DNA from: Liolophura sinensis
Lineage: Eukaryota > Mollusca > Polyplacophora > Chitonida > Chitonidae
Direction: 5' to 3'
Length of the DNA stretch: 60,000 nucleotides
Assembly (NCBI RefSeq): GCF_032854445.1
Contig: NC_088295.1
Coordinates: forward strand, 53,489,249-53,549,248
A program made the translations under genes and the position numbers. Below the pieces are notes generated by a model that was given only the letters and a program-made list of their open reading frames with translations, was not told the origin of the DNA and did no database searches. Below, piece after piece: positions 1 through 13,750 of the stretch; position 1 is the first letter of the stretch, and each line of letters begins with the position of its first letter.

Positions 1-669
1 AAAGCGATTTATCACACCACAATTGGCGTGCTTGTTGTTCACGACTTGGTGTCTGTTTCTTCATCAACTCCCCATGATAGAGTGAGATTCTGACTTGTTC
101 TGATGTGGGTAATGAGAGAGGAAGTATGGATGGGCTGTTAGAAAGGATTGCACAAGATGGTAATTGAATTCATATGAGTATGAGGTGAGACGTGTAGGCC
201 CTAGGCATATTTACCCTTGGCTGGCATGATTATCAGTAAGCTGAAATATTGCTCTTGAAAACAATGAAAATTAGCTTTGTTGGCATTAAAATGACCTGGG
301 AAAAAGCTAGGTATTAGACAGAGCACATAAGCAAGTTTAAGCTAAAAATTAAGAAAAAAGAATAACGTTCCAGTTGATTCTTTAATAGTTATAATCAGTT
401 TGGAAGTGCCAAATTATCAACAGAACTTCATTTGGTCTTTTTATAAGTTTGCGCCATTCAGATTTTTGGAAGCATCCCTCATGACTGTGTCTGTGCCTTT
501 GTTATGTCAATAACCCATTAAAATAGTTTGCTAGGACCAAAGCTAAGAAAGTAAAGCCATTATACGGGACCCATTGTATATGATGTAAACTCATAGTCCA
601 AAAGAAATCTGTTCCAGGACAAGTTATTTAAAAGTGTATGAAGGTAATACAGATATATTAACTTATGTG

Positions 670-818
670 GTACGTGGGAAGGTCTGCCAGCAACCTGCAG
701 ATGGTCGTGGGTTTCCCCCGGGCTCTGCCCGGTTTCCATCCACCATAATGCTGGCTGTCGTCATATAAGTGAAATATTCTTGATTACGGCGTAAAACACC
801 AATCAAATAAATAAATTA
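670..818 (+). mobile_element. tRNA-derived SINE family A, 5'-truncated, with target-site duplication
   Basis: 3' part of the family with the conserved tail ATAAGTGAAATATTCTTGA and AATAAATAAA end. A 13-bp direct repeat (ATTAACTTATGTG) at 657-669 and 819-831 marks the insertion. Confidence 0.9.
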
Positions 819-1084
819 ATTAACTTATGTGTGGATTAATGTTTCAGTCTGTTAAAATGATAATGGTTCAAGGCTTAGCAAAACACCTGTGAACAGAACC
901 CACATATGCTAATTTGTGTGAAAAACTCATCTCTTCATGTAACTGCAGAAGTTGTATTTTTCCCCATTTGAATTTTCCCCTGTTGTAACAACATTCGTCC
1001 AGGTTTAAGCTTGGTTGACAGAAGAAATAATTTCATGAAATGATGATTTAATAAGTTGATTAGGGAGGCATGAAAAGCAGAGAG

Positions 1085-1360
1085 AGAGTAGTGAGACTGA
1101 AGGAAGGGAGAGTGAGGCATAGTGAGCAGTGTGATATGGTGAGCAGTCAGGCATGGTGAGCAATGTGATGTAGTGAGCAGTGAGGCATGGTGAGCATTGT
1201 GATATGCGAGCTCCGAGGCATGGTCAGCAATGTGATATAGTGAGCAGTGAGGCATGCTGAGCAATATGATATAGTGAGCAGTGAGGCATGGCAAGCATTG
1301 TGATATGGTGAGCAGTGAGGCATGGTGAGCAATGTGATATGGTGAACTGTGAAGCATGGT
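1085..1360 (+). repeat. Minisatellite, ~34-bp unit, ~8 copies
   Basis: Unit is about GTGAGCAGTGAGGCATGGTG plus AGCAATGTGATATG, built from two related half-units. Copies diverge by several substitutions. Confidence 0.9.
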
Positions 1361-1764
1361 TAAGCAAGATTGTTGGGCAAAATTTCAAGAAATAACTGAG
1401 TGAATATGAATGAAATGTTCAGAGCACAATAGGTTTGTTAAGAGGAGTGCAAGTGAGCTGAAGAAAACAGAAAGGTGTTGCACCGTCACATATAGACACT
1501 TACAGATAGTGATATGTTGCTACTTTGTGCAGCCTCTGCGTCATCTGTATGGACATGTATTCACATAGGCCTCCCCATGTTTGTGCAGCAGATATCTGCC
1601 GTGTACTGTCAGTATAGATATGTATACAGTTTGAGGTAGGAAACTCTTCTGATATCACTGCGCTGGTTTCGTTTGTAAAATTTGATGGCTTCAGCATAAT
1701 GTAGGACAAAAAGTTATTGTATTCGTATCTGTATATAAATATGTAGCCTTGTGAAACCTCTCTG

Positions 1765-2346
1765 TTAAAGGAGAAAAAAAGCTAAAAACATGACACTATA
1801 GGCTGAAAAGAGCACATTTTTTTCTGTCTGGTGGTGCCTGTTGCATAATTTTGCCATTTTTCCTCACCATGCACGTAAAGCCTGAAAACAGCAAAGCTGG
1901 CATAAATCGCTAAGTCCATCTCGTCCTCCATCTTTAACACCCTGTAATTTATGCTCGGGGTGTGATAGCTCTCGGCCAATGAGAGTCGTTAAAACTGCCG
2001 GCTTGTTTGTGTAAACTCGGAACCTGCGTCCAACATTCCGGTTTCCCGATTGTCAAGCGGAAAAGGAACTGTACTGTTCGCTACCTTCTGGGAAGAACAG
2101 TTCTACCGGAAGTATATGAACTGCACTTCAGCGGTTTCCGACAGCAATTCTCCTCCTAACACAGAAGACTTCAGGACTAGTTCTTAGGCAAAATGGAGTC
2201 GCCCACAGCGGATTTTGGCGCTGACTTTCTTTATAATTTATCAACTTAGGTACATATTAGAGTTTTTTTTATGGCATGCACCTGCAAGGAAAAGCATTCT
2301 CTTTTCAATGGTATTTGATTGATATTTAAATTTTGTTCTCCTGTAA
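1765..2346 (+). mobile_element. piggyBac-like MITE, copy 1 (~582 bp)
   Basis: Non-coding element starting TTAAAGGAGAA and ending in the inverted form TTCTCCTGTAA. It shares its full length with copies at 29636 and 40908. The right TTAA has decayed to GTAA. Confidence 0.85.
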
Positions 2347-2432
2347 ATATTATCAGGTGACAGGGTAATGCCAGATTGGCTGTGAAAATTTAAACAGTTG
2401 GTGGACACCTAGAAATGGCAAATGTAATGCCT

Positions 2433-2915
2433 AGGGCCTCTTGCACAAAAGGATCTTAAGTCTAAGTTGATTGTAAATCACTAAGATCATGATCGTACCT
2501 TAGCTTACAGTCGACATCCTCTGCACCAAGACATTGCATGCTGACAATCACAAATTACATTTTCGACCTTGTTGTAAATATGTACAATCCCCCCAAAACT
2601 AACGCTAAGCACAAATACTTGCCTTTGGTAGAGTGTTAGTAATTTCGGAAAAGTTAATTGTCTCAGATTGTTGTTGTAAGCACCCACATCATTATGACGT
2701 AGAACTTAGGCAAGAAACAGTTATTGACTGGTACATTTTCCATATATACAGACCACCATGTGCAAGTCAGATTAGATGAACAATTGCTATCGTAACTGTT
2801 GCCATCTCCTTACAATTCCTTTGTGCAAGTGGCGTGAGTTTTACAATTTATTGTTAACTCAATTGTAGGGTTTACAATTGATTATAGCTACTATCTCTTT
2901 GTACAGACAGGCCCT
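2433..2915. mobile_element. Possible second MITE family (~483 bp)
   Basis: Starts AGGGCCTCTTGCACAAA and ends with an imperfect inverse TTTGTACAGACAGGCCCT. Only one copy in the window, so the call rests on the inverted ends. Confidence 0.45.
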
Positions 2916-5900
2916 GAGATTAATTTTTTCTAGTCAGTTAATGGGTTAGCTTCTTATGTAAAGAAAGGATAGGTAAATACAACAGCTAAATTTAACAGTG
3001 TGCAGTTTTCGGGTTATACCATGACATCGGAGTGACATTCCAGTGAAAAATGGTTTGCCATTTCCACAGCATAGTTACGCCTGCCTACCTACCTATCTTT
3101 TAACATTTGTGTTGAGATAAAACTACAAGCAGAATATTGTTACTTTTGCAATATTTAACGCCCATTGACACTGAAGAACATAATGCATAAGAATAATTTT
3201 ATCCTGTTGATTTGTGTTCTTTATTCTGTATACCATCCATGTTAAAACTGGCAGATTGGCCCTAATATCTGCTTAAAGAAGGCCCTACAGACTTAAATAG
3301 TATTCAGGGTCTCTACTGGAAATTGGCTGACCTTGATAGTTTGCTGTGAGAGGGATTGGTGACTTTATGGTCAGGGCATTAGAAATGATGGAGAATTATA
3401 TAGACACAAGAAGACTCACAGACTAATTTGCCTGCCATCATTAGAAAGCCTCCAGTTGTTTCCATGGTAACTGTTATAATGGTTATGTGTGGGTTATATG
3501 ATGTGTGTAGGGAAAGAAACTTCTGGTGGCATTGACATGGACAAGACTAATTTACTTTGTTTTTAGAAGCAAATTCCCATCCTTAAATCTGATGTCTAAT
3601 TATAGACATTTAAATTATTAAAGATTATGCATTCTGTAATGAATGAAAAGCTTTTATATTGAGTTAGTGATAATGCACTGTACTGCTGTGAATGGAATGA
3701 AAGATAATGGAGGGGAGAAGTGTGTGTATCAAAAGTGAATTCTCCAGTAGGGATTAATTTATAAGTAAAATTATCCCACAGTGAAGTGTGAAGGCCAATT
3801 TTTCTCATTTCTGCTGTATGTAACGTTTAGTTTAAACCCGTTTGTCTTCTCATTTATAGAAATGATATTGAAATATATTGTTTAAGCTTATATTGTTCTG
3901 TACCAAGACCAAGTTTTTAAAAATAAGTAATATAAATCATGCATTGCACAAACATTTTTTAATATGTGTCAATTATGTTTGTTTCAGGATTATAGCTATG
4001 CTGTTTTACAGGAATTAATATCTGTTTGCTTAATGTTTATTCTTGTGTAAAGGTCATTCTTTACTGCTATTATCTGTACCCTATCATCTATAAATCCTAT
4101 TTCATCATCATTATTTTTCAGCAAATAAACATGGCAGTTAGTCATGTTTTAATCTGGCGTTTGTTTTACTGTATTATGTGTTGACTGGTTTTGTCTGTAC
4201 CCACCATTAATGGATAATAACCAATCTCATCAATATGCCCACATTTAGCAGGCCTTGAACATGTAATTATCAGAAATGTTAATATACTGAACATAAATGT
4301 TTGACATTTTTTGAATTTGTTACGTTGATGGCTGGAAAAATAGAAAAAGAAAAGTTTCATGTTTTGAAAAAGCTGCAAGATTTTGTGTGTGTTTCTGCTT
4401 CGAACTGTGAAGGCATGTTGATGTGATTGCGTAAAATATTTCTTCACTAGTTGCAATTCACACAAATGGCTAATTGGAAACACAGGAACATTCAAAAATA
4501 GCATATTTCAGTTTAAGCAGTTGCTTTAAGGAATTGCAGCTTGGCTTCTAGTAACCTATAAAAACATGACAAACCACTTATAAATAAGCGGTAAGGATGT
4601 AGAAAAGAGGGGGTTGAGGGCATAGATTTACCCAGAATTCAAAATAAGGCCGTCTCATCTACAATTTTCTTCTAATTTCCCTATCTCTCCAATGTTAATT
4701 TTATCAGAACAGGGCACCTCATAGACAGACACCTGCGGGCTAAGCCTATGGTTGAGAGCTTGCCCTAATATGGGCTGACCTTTCTGATTTGATCTGTAAG
4801 ACACACATACAACCTGTGCATATTTGTTATGTAGGCCAAAAAAAAAAAACCCAAAAACAAAACAAAAATATTTGTTGCAGTGAAAATTGCCTAAATGTTG
4901 TATACTCCAAAAAATGAACAGTCAACAGACCAAAATTTGCTGATGCATCGGTTTGGGTTTCAGCATAATTATGGGCTAAGTGTTTCTTCTAGGTTGTATG
5001 TAGAGCTGGCCTTGGTTCAAAGAGATGTAGTTTGAGCTGTTGCTGCTCGTTTTTTTACATCCAAGATTGTGCAAATTCCAGTAATATTTGGAGGGTGAAG
5101 TCCAATATTAAATCTGTTCTAAAATTGTTGGCCTGAGACCTTGTCCATCCAGTCACGGAAGAAGGATTTGCCAGTAATTTAGAGTATTTTTTTTATATAT
5201 TGTAATGAATATTTTCTACACAAGGCGGAAATCAGTTTTTCTAGCAGCCAAGTATTCACAGAAATAAATTCTTTTCACAGCATGTAGAATTTACCAGCAG
5301 CAATATCAACATTTCATAACCTCTGTAGGGAACTTAGAATGAATTTAGCACTAACGTTATAATGCACCTTTCTATTTGAAAACCACTTTGAGAATACATT
5401 TGTGCAAAATCTTTCTGTTCTTCACTCTTGATCTTTATTATTAATCTCTACCCTCTTGATTGCCTTTATCGGGAGACTCAGGCTACACAATAAGGTTGAA
5501 ATATCATATTTGTTATTTGTAAATCATATTGTTTCCTTCTGTGACGCACTTCCTAACTTTAATTAGCACGCACACCGATAGTTGTGATGTTTCATTACAG
5601 CTGGGAGTTTTACGATTTCCCCACTGCTTAATAGTTGGCTTTAACTTTGAGACGTGAAATCAGATGTTCAACATTCTGTAAATGTCACCAGGGTTAATGG
5701 CCTCATTTTGACGATATTTTTGGTGTTGATTCTAGTAATTTAATTCAGAATGGTTCAACTGCCACAGTTTGTTACTGGTTTCACAGATTTGCTTTCAAAA
5801 CGACTTTTCTGATACTGATGGTACATCCCAAGCCAAAATTTATATTTGATTGTTGGAATTGGTTAAGCAGTTTTTGGGCACATCCAGAACCATAGCAGTA

Positions 5901-6060
5901 GGACAAAGTCTGGATGCAAGGCAATATCATATTCCCGATACTTCAGAAAACTTCAGTGTTTGAACTCTTAGCATTTTGACCTTTCTCTTTATCCTTCTTC
6001 AGATTTCTCCAAAGTAAACTTTAAAATTTGGTAAGCTAGTTAAGGTTAATCGGAAAGACT

Positions 6061-6510
6061 TTCAATCACGGACAAGGTCGAACGGCATTATAACGACATT
6101 TGTCCTGCTTTCTTTTGGCCTGATGTCCTACATAGCGTGATAGTATTTATATTATAGATAGAGCTTCCATATTTTCAATCATGGACAAGGTTGAACGGCA
6201 TTATAACGACATTTGTCCTGCTTTCTTTTGGCCAGATGTCCTACATGGCGTGATAGTATTTATATTATAAATAGAGCTTCCATATTTTCAATCATGGACA
6301 AGGTTGAACGGCATTATAACGACATTTGTCCTGCTTTCTTTTGGCCAGATGTCGTACATGGCGTGATAGTATTTATATAATAGATAGAGCTTCCATATTT
6401 TCAATCACGGACAAGGTTGAACGGCATTATAACAACATTTGTCCAGCTTTCTTTTGGCCAGATGTCCTACATGGCATGATAGTATTTATATTATAGATAG
6501 AGCTTCCATA
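6061..6510 (+). repeat. Tandem repeat, exactly 113-bp unit, 4 copies
   Basis: The CAATCA(C/T)GGACAAGG block recurs at 6063, 6176, 6289 and 6402, always 113 bp apart. Copies differ by only a few bases. Confidence 0.95.
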
Positions 6511-8110
6511 GAATGTGTTGAACGCAAATGACCATTTTGCTATTGGCCCACTTGAGTTCATACATGACAGGGGAAGCTACATCTTCCATATCTGTTTCCA
6601 ACCTGGTGCAAGTATGGAGTTATATTTTTAAGTAAAAGTCTGCTGTGCTTTCTTGGCTCTCTTAATTTGCCAGGTCATGACATCATCACCGATTTGTTCA
6701 GATGCATTCTGTCAATAGAATATGTTTGGTGACGAAAGGAAATAATGTTTTTACAGAGAAGAAGTGTATACTACAACTGGTGTACTGAGGAAGCCTGATA
6801 ATCAGTGGTACAATTGGTTGTTTCAGCCTCTATTCTAACAATATTAAACTGTTTGGTTCAGATGTTTTTTCTCTGGAAAATTCATGTATGAAGAGTAAAC
6901 AAAGTCAGCCAGAATGTACATGTAGCTTCCAAAACAACACAGGTCATTGGTTTTGGATTTGCATGTATTTTTTTTTTTTTTGGTGGGGGTGTTTATAAAA
7001 GAGAAAAAGATGGAGATACAACAGAACAGCTAGTCTGAAGTGCTTGTCTAAAAAATTTTCAGTGTTAAAGATTTTTGTCTCAGTCTATTATCGATCAATT
7101 TTTTTTTCTGAAAAGCACCCTATCTTAAGCTATTTTTATATCAGGTTTGAGCTATATTTATATCAGGTTTGTAATTCAAGTCAAGGACACCAAGTGTGTC
7201 CAGGGAATTGATTTCAGTACTAAACTTGCTTGTTCTAGAGTGCTTACCTTTGATGTCACTGCATCAGTGGTGCAGTGGACATCAGCACACTTTCAGTTCT
7301 CTTGTGCTAGTACATATGTGTATCTGTAAAATACCCACCCAAATACAGCTTTCTGATACCAGATTAAAAACCTCTGTTTATGCTGACATCAAATTATAAC
7401 TGGAAACTGTACTGTACCTGTAGTGGCCATCTTTCTTGGTTTGCTTTCTATTTTTTCTAACGGGTTAAAAAACCTTGAATGTACTGACATAATGTTAAAG
7501 TCAGCTATTTTGTCTGCTAAATCCCATGCTACAGCACATGTAGGTTTTCATTTTATCAGTATGAAATTGGTATTTGTCAAGCTATTACCACACACAGCAG
7601 TTTAAAAGAATGTTAAAATAGTACAGGTGGATTTCATAACTTTTTTTTTCTTCATCAAAGCCATAGAATATAATCCATATATCATTGATTTGATCAGTTG
7701 TTTTCCAGTATCCCCTTTTTTGAGACAAAAAAAGAGCTTTGTGGGTTTGTCTACTCTTGTTGTGTTCCAGTAAAATTACGGTAATCCCCGTGACCAGAAA
7801 GAAGCGAACACCTTGGTTGCTGTTTTTCTGAATTTGATGGAAAACCATATTTATTATTCTGAGTTACATGTATTTCACATATTTTTAGTATGAGGGTGTT
7901 TTGTCTGCCATTGAAGTGAAAATCCTGTCAAGCTGGAATCCCAGACTGATGAGGCAGTTATGTCCATGCAACTTTCATGCGAAAATGGTTTTATGAAGTG
8001 GACTATATTAGCAAATAAGATTGGCAAGGGTACAGCATGATATACAGGACTGTTAGTACAATTAGCAGGATACACTGAGATGGGAGTACCAGGACAAAGC
8101 AATGCACCGG

Positions 8111-8952
8111 ACATGCTCTGTGGGATGTGACTAGCTGGTCAACTCAACAAGATAAGACTAGCTGGGTATACTGTGTGAGATGGCACTAGCAGTTTGTACT
8201 GTGTGAGATGTCACTAGCATCGTACTATGCAAGATGGGATTAGCAGGGTGTACACTGCGAGGTGAGACCAGCAGGGCATACAAAGAGAGAGGAGACTGGC
8301 TGGGTATACTGTTCAAAATGTGTTTAGCAGGGTGTACTGTGTGAGATGGGACTAGCAGGGCATACTGGATGAGATAGGGCTAACAGGGTATACTGTGTGA
8401 GATGTGGAACTAGCAGAGTATACTGTGTGAGATGAGGCTATCTGGATATACTGTGATAGCAGGGTATTTTGGATGAGGTGAAACTAGCAGGGTATTTTGA
8501 ATGAGATAGGAAAAGCAGGGTATATTGAATGAGATGGGACTAGCAGGGTATATTGAATGAGGTGGGACTAGCAGAGTATACTGTGTGAGATGGGACCAGC
8601 AGGGTATATTGTGTGAGATGGGACTTGCAGGGTACACTGTGTGAGATGGGACTAGCAGGGTACATTGTGTGAGATGGGACTAGCAGGGTATATTGAATGA
8701 GATGGGACAAGCAGAGTATACTGTGTGAGATGGGACTAGCACGGTATATTGTGTGAGATGGGACTTGCAGGGTATACTGTGTGAGATGGAACTAGCAGGG
8801 TATATTGTGTGAGATGGGACTTGCAGGGTATACTGTGTGAGATGGGACTTGCAGGGTATACTGTGTGAGATGGGACTTGCAGGGTATATTGTGTGAGATG
8901 GGACTTGCAGGGTATACTGTGTGAGATGGAAGTAGAAGGATATGCTGGGTGG
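8111..8952 (+). repeat. 28-bp minisatellite, array 1 (~30 copies)
   Basis: Unit is about GATGGGACTAGCAGGGTATA plus CTGTGTGA. The 5' end is most degraded. Related to the next array. Confidence 0.93.
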
Positions 8953-9217
8953 ATATTATTAACATTTTGACTACATCTTTTTGTGTAAGTTTAAGCATTA
9001 TATTTATCTATAGGCTTTCACAAACTTGTGACATAGGACATCATGTCTTGTTGTGTGACAAATGAATGTTAAAGCTGTTCAAGCTTGTATGATGACATAA
9101 CGTTGAGCTTAGTTTGGAATGCCATAAAAGTGTAAAAACAAAAGTGATGTCTTAACGGTGTGAAATTTTTGTCAGCGAAAGAAATCCTGACATTTCACAA
9201 GTGTATAAGTAATAAAT

Positions 9218-10860
9218 TGTGTGAGACAGCTGTGGCAGGAGATACTGGGTGAGATGGAAGTAGTAGGATATACCGGGTGAGATAGGAACAGCAGCGTACT
9301 CTGGGTGAGATAGGAGCAGCAGGATACTCTGGGTGAGATAGGAACAGCAGGATACTCTGGGTGAGATAGGAGCAGCAAGATATACTGGGCGAGATAGAAG
9401 CAGCAGGATATGCTGGGTGAGATAGGAGCATCAGAATATACTGAGTGAGATAAGAGTAGCAGGATATACTGGATGAGATAGGAACAGCAGGATATACCGG
9501 GTGAGATAGGAACAGCAAGATATACTGGATGAGATGAGAGTAGCAGGATATACTGGATGAGATATGAGCAGCACGATATACTGGGTGAGATAGGAGCAGC
9601 AGAATATATTGGGTGAGATGGAAGTAGCAGGATATAACGGGTGAGATGAGAGTAGCAGGATATAACGGATGAGATAGGAGCAGCAAGATATACTGGGTAA
9701 GATAGGAGCAGCAGGATACACTGGGTGAGATAGGAGCAGCAAGATATACTGGATGAGATGGGAGCAACAGGATATAACGGATGAGATAGGAGCAGCAAGA
9801 TATGCTGGGTGAGATGGAAGTAGCAGGATATAATGGATGAGATGAGAGTAGCAGGATATAACGGATGAGATAGGAGCAGCAAGATATACTGGGTAAGATA
9901 GGAGCAGCAGGATACACTGGGTGAGATAGGAGCAGCAAGATATACTGGGTCAGATAGGAGCAGCAGGATATACTGGGTGAGATAAGAGCAGCAAGATATG
10001 CTGGGTGAGATGGAAGTAGCAGGATATAACGGGTGAGATGAGCAACAGGATATACTGGGTGAAATGGGCGTAGAAGGATATACCAGATGAGATGAGAATA
10101 GCAGGATATACTGGGTGAGATGAAAGTAGCAGGATATACTGGGTGAGATGAGAGTAGCAGGATATACTGGGTGTTGTGGGATTAGCAGGATATACTGGGT
10201 GAGATGGAAGTAGCAGGATATACTGGGTGAGGTGGGAGTAGCAGGATATACTGGGTGAGATGAGAGTAGCAGGATATGCTGGGTGAGGTGGGAGTAGCAG
10301 GATATACTGGGTGAGATGAGAATAGCAGGATATACTGGGTGAGGTGGGAGTAGCAGGATATACTGGGTGAGATGAGAATAGCAGGATATACTGGGTGAGA
10401 TGAGAGTAGCAGGATATACTGGGTGAGATGAGAATAGCAGGATATACTGGGTGAGATGAGAGTAGCAGGATATACTGGGTGAGATGAGAATAGCAGGATA
10501 TACTGGGTGAGATGAGAGTAGCAGGATATACTGGGTGAGGTGGGAGTAGCAGGATATACTGGGTGAGATGAGAATAGCAGGATATACTGGGTGAGATGAG
10601 AGTACCAAAATGTACTTGTTGAAGTTAGAGTAGCATACTGGGTGAGATGGGGGTAGCCTGATATATTGGGCGAGATGGAAGTAACCCGGGTATACTGGGT
10701 GAGATGGGAGCAGTAGAGTATACTGGATGATGGGGAAGTAGCAGGGTACAGTGTACGAGATGGGAGTAGTGGGATATACTTGATGAGATGAGAGTAGCAA
10801 GGTACAATAAGTGAGATGGGAGCCCCAGGGTATACTGGGTGAGGTAGTAGTAGCAAGTTC
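9218..10860 (+). repeat. 28-bp minisatellite, array 2 (~58 copies)
   Basis: Unit is about GATGAGAGTAGCAGGATATA plus CTGGGTGA, a relative of array 1 separated by about 265 bp of unique DNA. Around 10250-10600 variants alternate (GAGAGTAGC / GAGAATAGC / GTGGGAGTAGC), giving a higher-order pattern. Confidence 0.95.
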
Positions 10861-11944
10861 CAATTTTGACAACTAATCGGTGTCGGGTTCCTGTATCATT
10901 TGCATCTTTCTTTTAGTACATGTAGATGTGAAGACCTCAAAGGATCACCATGAAACGTATCCCTCTGGCTTATAGTGTATACAATGCTACATTCTGTAAG
11001 ACTTGACATATTTCGTAATTAAACGTTAATCAGATGATCAAAGGATGGGTTGCTTGCCTCTGGTGTTTCAATTTGATGTCCTTGTCCTTGGGAATCTTAA
11101 TTTAATGTGGGTCATTAGTTTTAAACTGATAAAATCTCTGAATCACGCTCAGATCACCTTGATATGAATTTGTCTCAGTGTTGTCATCTCCAGTCCAAGG
11201 TGACTGATTCAATTTATTGTGTGCAGTGCAGGCCGGCCTAGGAAGTCGGGAGAACTGGAATCAAACCAGGGTAGGATCATACCAAAAGATTTGTTTGATG
11301 ACTCACTTGGGGCTCAGCAGTGAGAGGTTAGACCAAGGAAACAGGGTGTCAGTATGATGTAACTGGATGGGTTGTCATGTCTGCTTTATTTGGCATGGAC
11401 TCACCCTGTTACAAGAAGACACAGTATGTGTACATACACCTAACGACTCTAAGGCAACATACATGTACATTGTTCAGTATGGCTTACAAACCCAAGCATA
11501 CATACATACATACATGGCTGAATTGAGGTCTTTGTTGGTTAGAGATCATTTCTACTTTTTTTCTTACATAGTGTCCAGTGTAAGGGTTTCCCTCAGCATG
11601 TAGGTGGAATCACTAAGTGTACCTTTCTATTGGGCTACACTTTCTGCCTTTGGCACTCACTGAAAATGCCGAAAACAGGCTAGGAAAACACCAGACTCTG
11701 ATCCATTGTTATCAGAGTATGGGCACAATAGATGATTTGACCAACAAGCTTCCCACAAAACTAAATGTGACGGTCAACAAGTGTTACCGCACTAAAGATC
11801 AGAAAGAACAAAACTCACACAACTAAACCTATCAGATTTCTAGATATTATCTTGAAACTGGTTGTAGCAACAGGGTTATCATTACAGAGGCTACACTGTG
11901 TGGATATGAAACAAATTCTAGTGCGATAAATTAACGGAAACCTG

Positions 11945-12160
11945 CGACCTCAATGTCTAGCATTTACCTCAATGTCCAGCATTTACCTCAATGTCTAGCA
12001 TTTACCTCAATGTCCAGCATTTACCTCAATGTCTAGCATTTACCTCAATGTCCAGCATTTACCTCAATGTCTAGCATTTACCTCAATGTCCAGCATTTAC
12101 CTCAATGTCCAGCATTTACCTCAATGTCTAGCATTTACCTCAATGTCTAGCATTTAATCG
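11945..12160 (+). repeat. 19-bp minisatellite, ~11 copies
   Basis: Unit CCTCAATGTCTAGCATTTA. TCTAGC and TCCAGC forms alternate over most of the array, so the real unit is partly a 38-bp dimer. Confidence 0.95.
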
Positions 12161-13084
12161 CCAGCAGTACATGTCAATTTTCAAAATAATTAGGCAAAGG
12201 GGCCTCTAGCAAAAATAGTAGTTGACCTGTAGAATACTCTGACATGAGAAATATATCATTTATTTATACAAATAGAAAAAATTGTATTGAACAGCATGGG
12301 ATAATGTCTACATCAAGTCATTATATCTCTTTGGCAAACTGCTGTAGAGATTTAGAATTGTCATATTTGGATATTGGTAGCAGATTGCCTACAGACCAGT
12401 GGTTACTAAACTGACAGTTCAAAGTGAAAGTGTAATAATTTGAATGTTAACCATAAGAAAGCATCGTCTGGCCGTAGCTTGTTGCTAGCTCCGACCAACT
12501 TCACCAAACCAGTCGATGGGCAATAGTTATTTTGACCAAGGGAATTCCTATATCTTGCTCTGTAGACACATCAAACTGGAAAATGGTAAAGGGATAAATA
12601 GCTTGGCTCCCATGTAGGCTGTAATGTGTACAGCTTTACATGCAATATATATGCAATTTAGTTTTCATTGTCACTGGGTCACTTTAGGAGGGTTTAAGGT
12701 CTTGGCAGGCTCTTGGCGACAAAGTCCTGACTCCCTGGGACTGGACATTTCTAAACTGTCAGTCAAGAACACCCATTTGACCAATCATACATGTAATCAA
12801 TACTGTTGCAAATAGAGCCAGCCACATGTTGACATCACAATTGCTTTCATTAAGAGTGATAGCTAACATCAGGCTTGTGGGATCCCTCCACTGGCAGGAA
12901 GTTGCTGATCGTCCCGTTAATTTGAAGTGGCTGATGAAACTGCATGGTGACCATTTCTAGTTCCAATTACTTAACTGTAGTGACGGGTGATCACACGGCA
13001 TCTCAGAGAGCCTCTCTGGCTGAGATGGTTGAAGTGTTGTCTGACTGGAACTATCAAGCACTTGACCATTGACGTCATGTGTGA

Positions 13085-13212
13085 ATCCGGCTCTTTGGGG
13101 TAGGTTAGTGGTTAACTTTGACAGGCGCTCTGGTTTTCTCCACCCATAAACTTGACTGCTGTTCTATATGTGAATAATTCTCGAAAGCAGAGTTTTAACG
13201 TCAGTCAATCAT
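13085..13212 (+). mobile_element. Old SINE-like tail fragment
   Basis: Shares CCCATAAACTTGAC and the tail layout with the 21960 fragment. Heavily decayed. Confidence 0.4.
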
Positions 13213-13567
13213 GGCCTTGTACTGCCTACCCAGATACGGAAGTTCGCAATACATACAGGTCACTATTTTGCGTACACACTATCAAAATTCACAGGATTTC
13301 TGGATTTCTTTAAAATGAACGCAAAGTCATCCACTTAATCTGAAGTAATTCCTAAATTAGTATTCCAGAGACGTTCTGAAAATAATTTAAAAATTTTACA
13401 AGGTTTATCAACGAAATAAATAGCAAATGATCGTCAGTATATAGTCACTGATTTGGTGACATCATTTTGCCATGTTGTAGCTATCTAGAGTGACGTCACA
13501 AGACCTAGGCACTCTCCAGTACCATGGGTATTAAACAATGTGTCAGTGAAAAAAATAAAAACAAAAA

Positions 13568-13750
13568 TGCCTGATACCCATCCAATGTATCAGTTGATAG
13601 GACCGTTGTTTCCTTTAGTTTGGCACTCGGTCAGGGCAATCTTCAAGGGCACAAGCATGGTGTTTTAGCAGTCCTGCTCATAAGCAGGCCTAGTCTAGTA
13701 TTAGGCCTACTGTAGCTGGCTGTACCGCTATCAGGGAATTTACTGAACAT
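13568..13750 (+). repeat. Dispersed repeat family C, copy 1
   Basis: Shares about 170 bp with 18249-18414, including GGGCACAAGCATGGTGTTTT and a near-palindromic core GCAGGCCTAGTCTAGTATTA. Type unknown, possibly SINE-derived. Confidence 0.75.

Noticed and set aside
9172-10872. 566-codon - strand ORF, longest in the window
   Set aside because: It is the stop-free reverse of the 28-bp minisatellite; overlapping frames are open too and the product is a pure low-complexity repeat with no conserved domain.
11945-12160. CRISPR-like array
   Set aside because: Units are directly adjacent without unique spacers and the genome is animal; it is a minisatellite.
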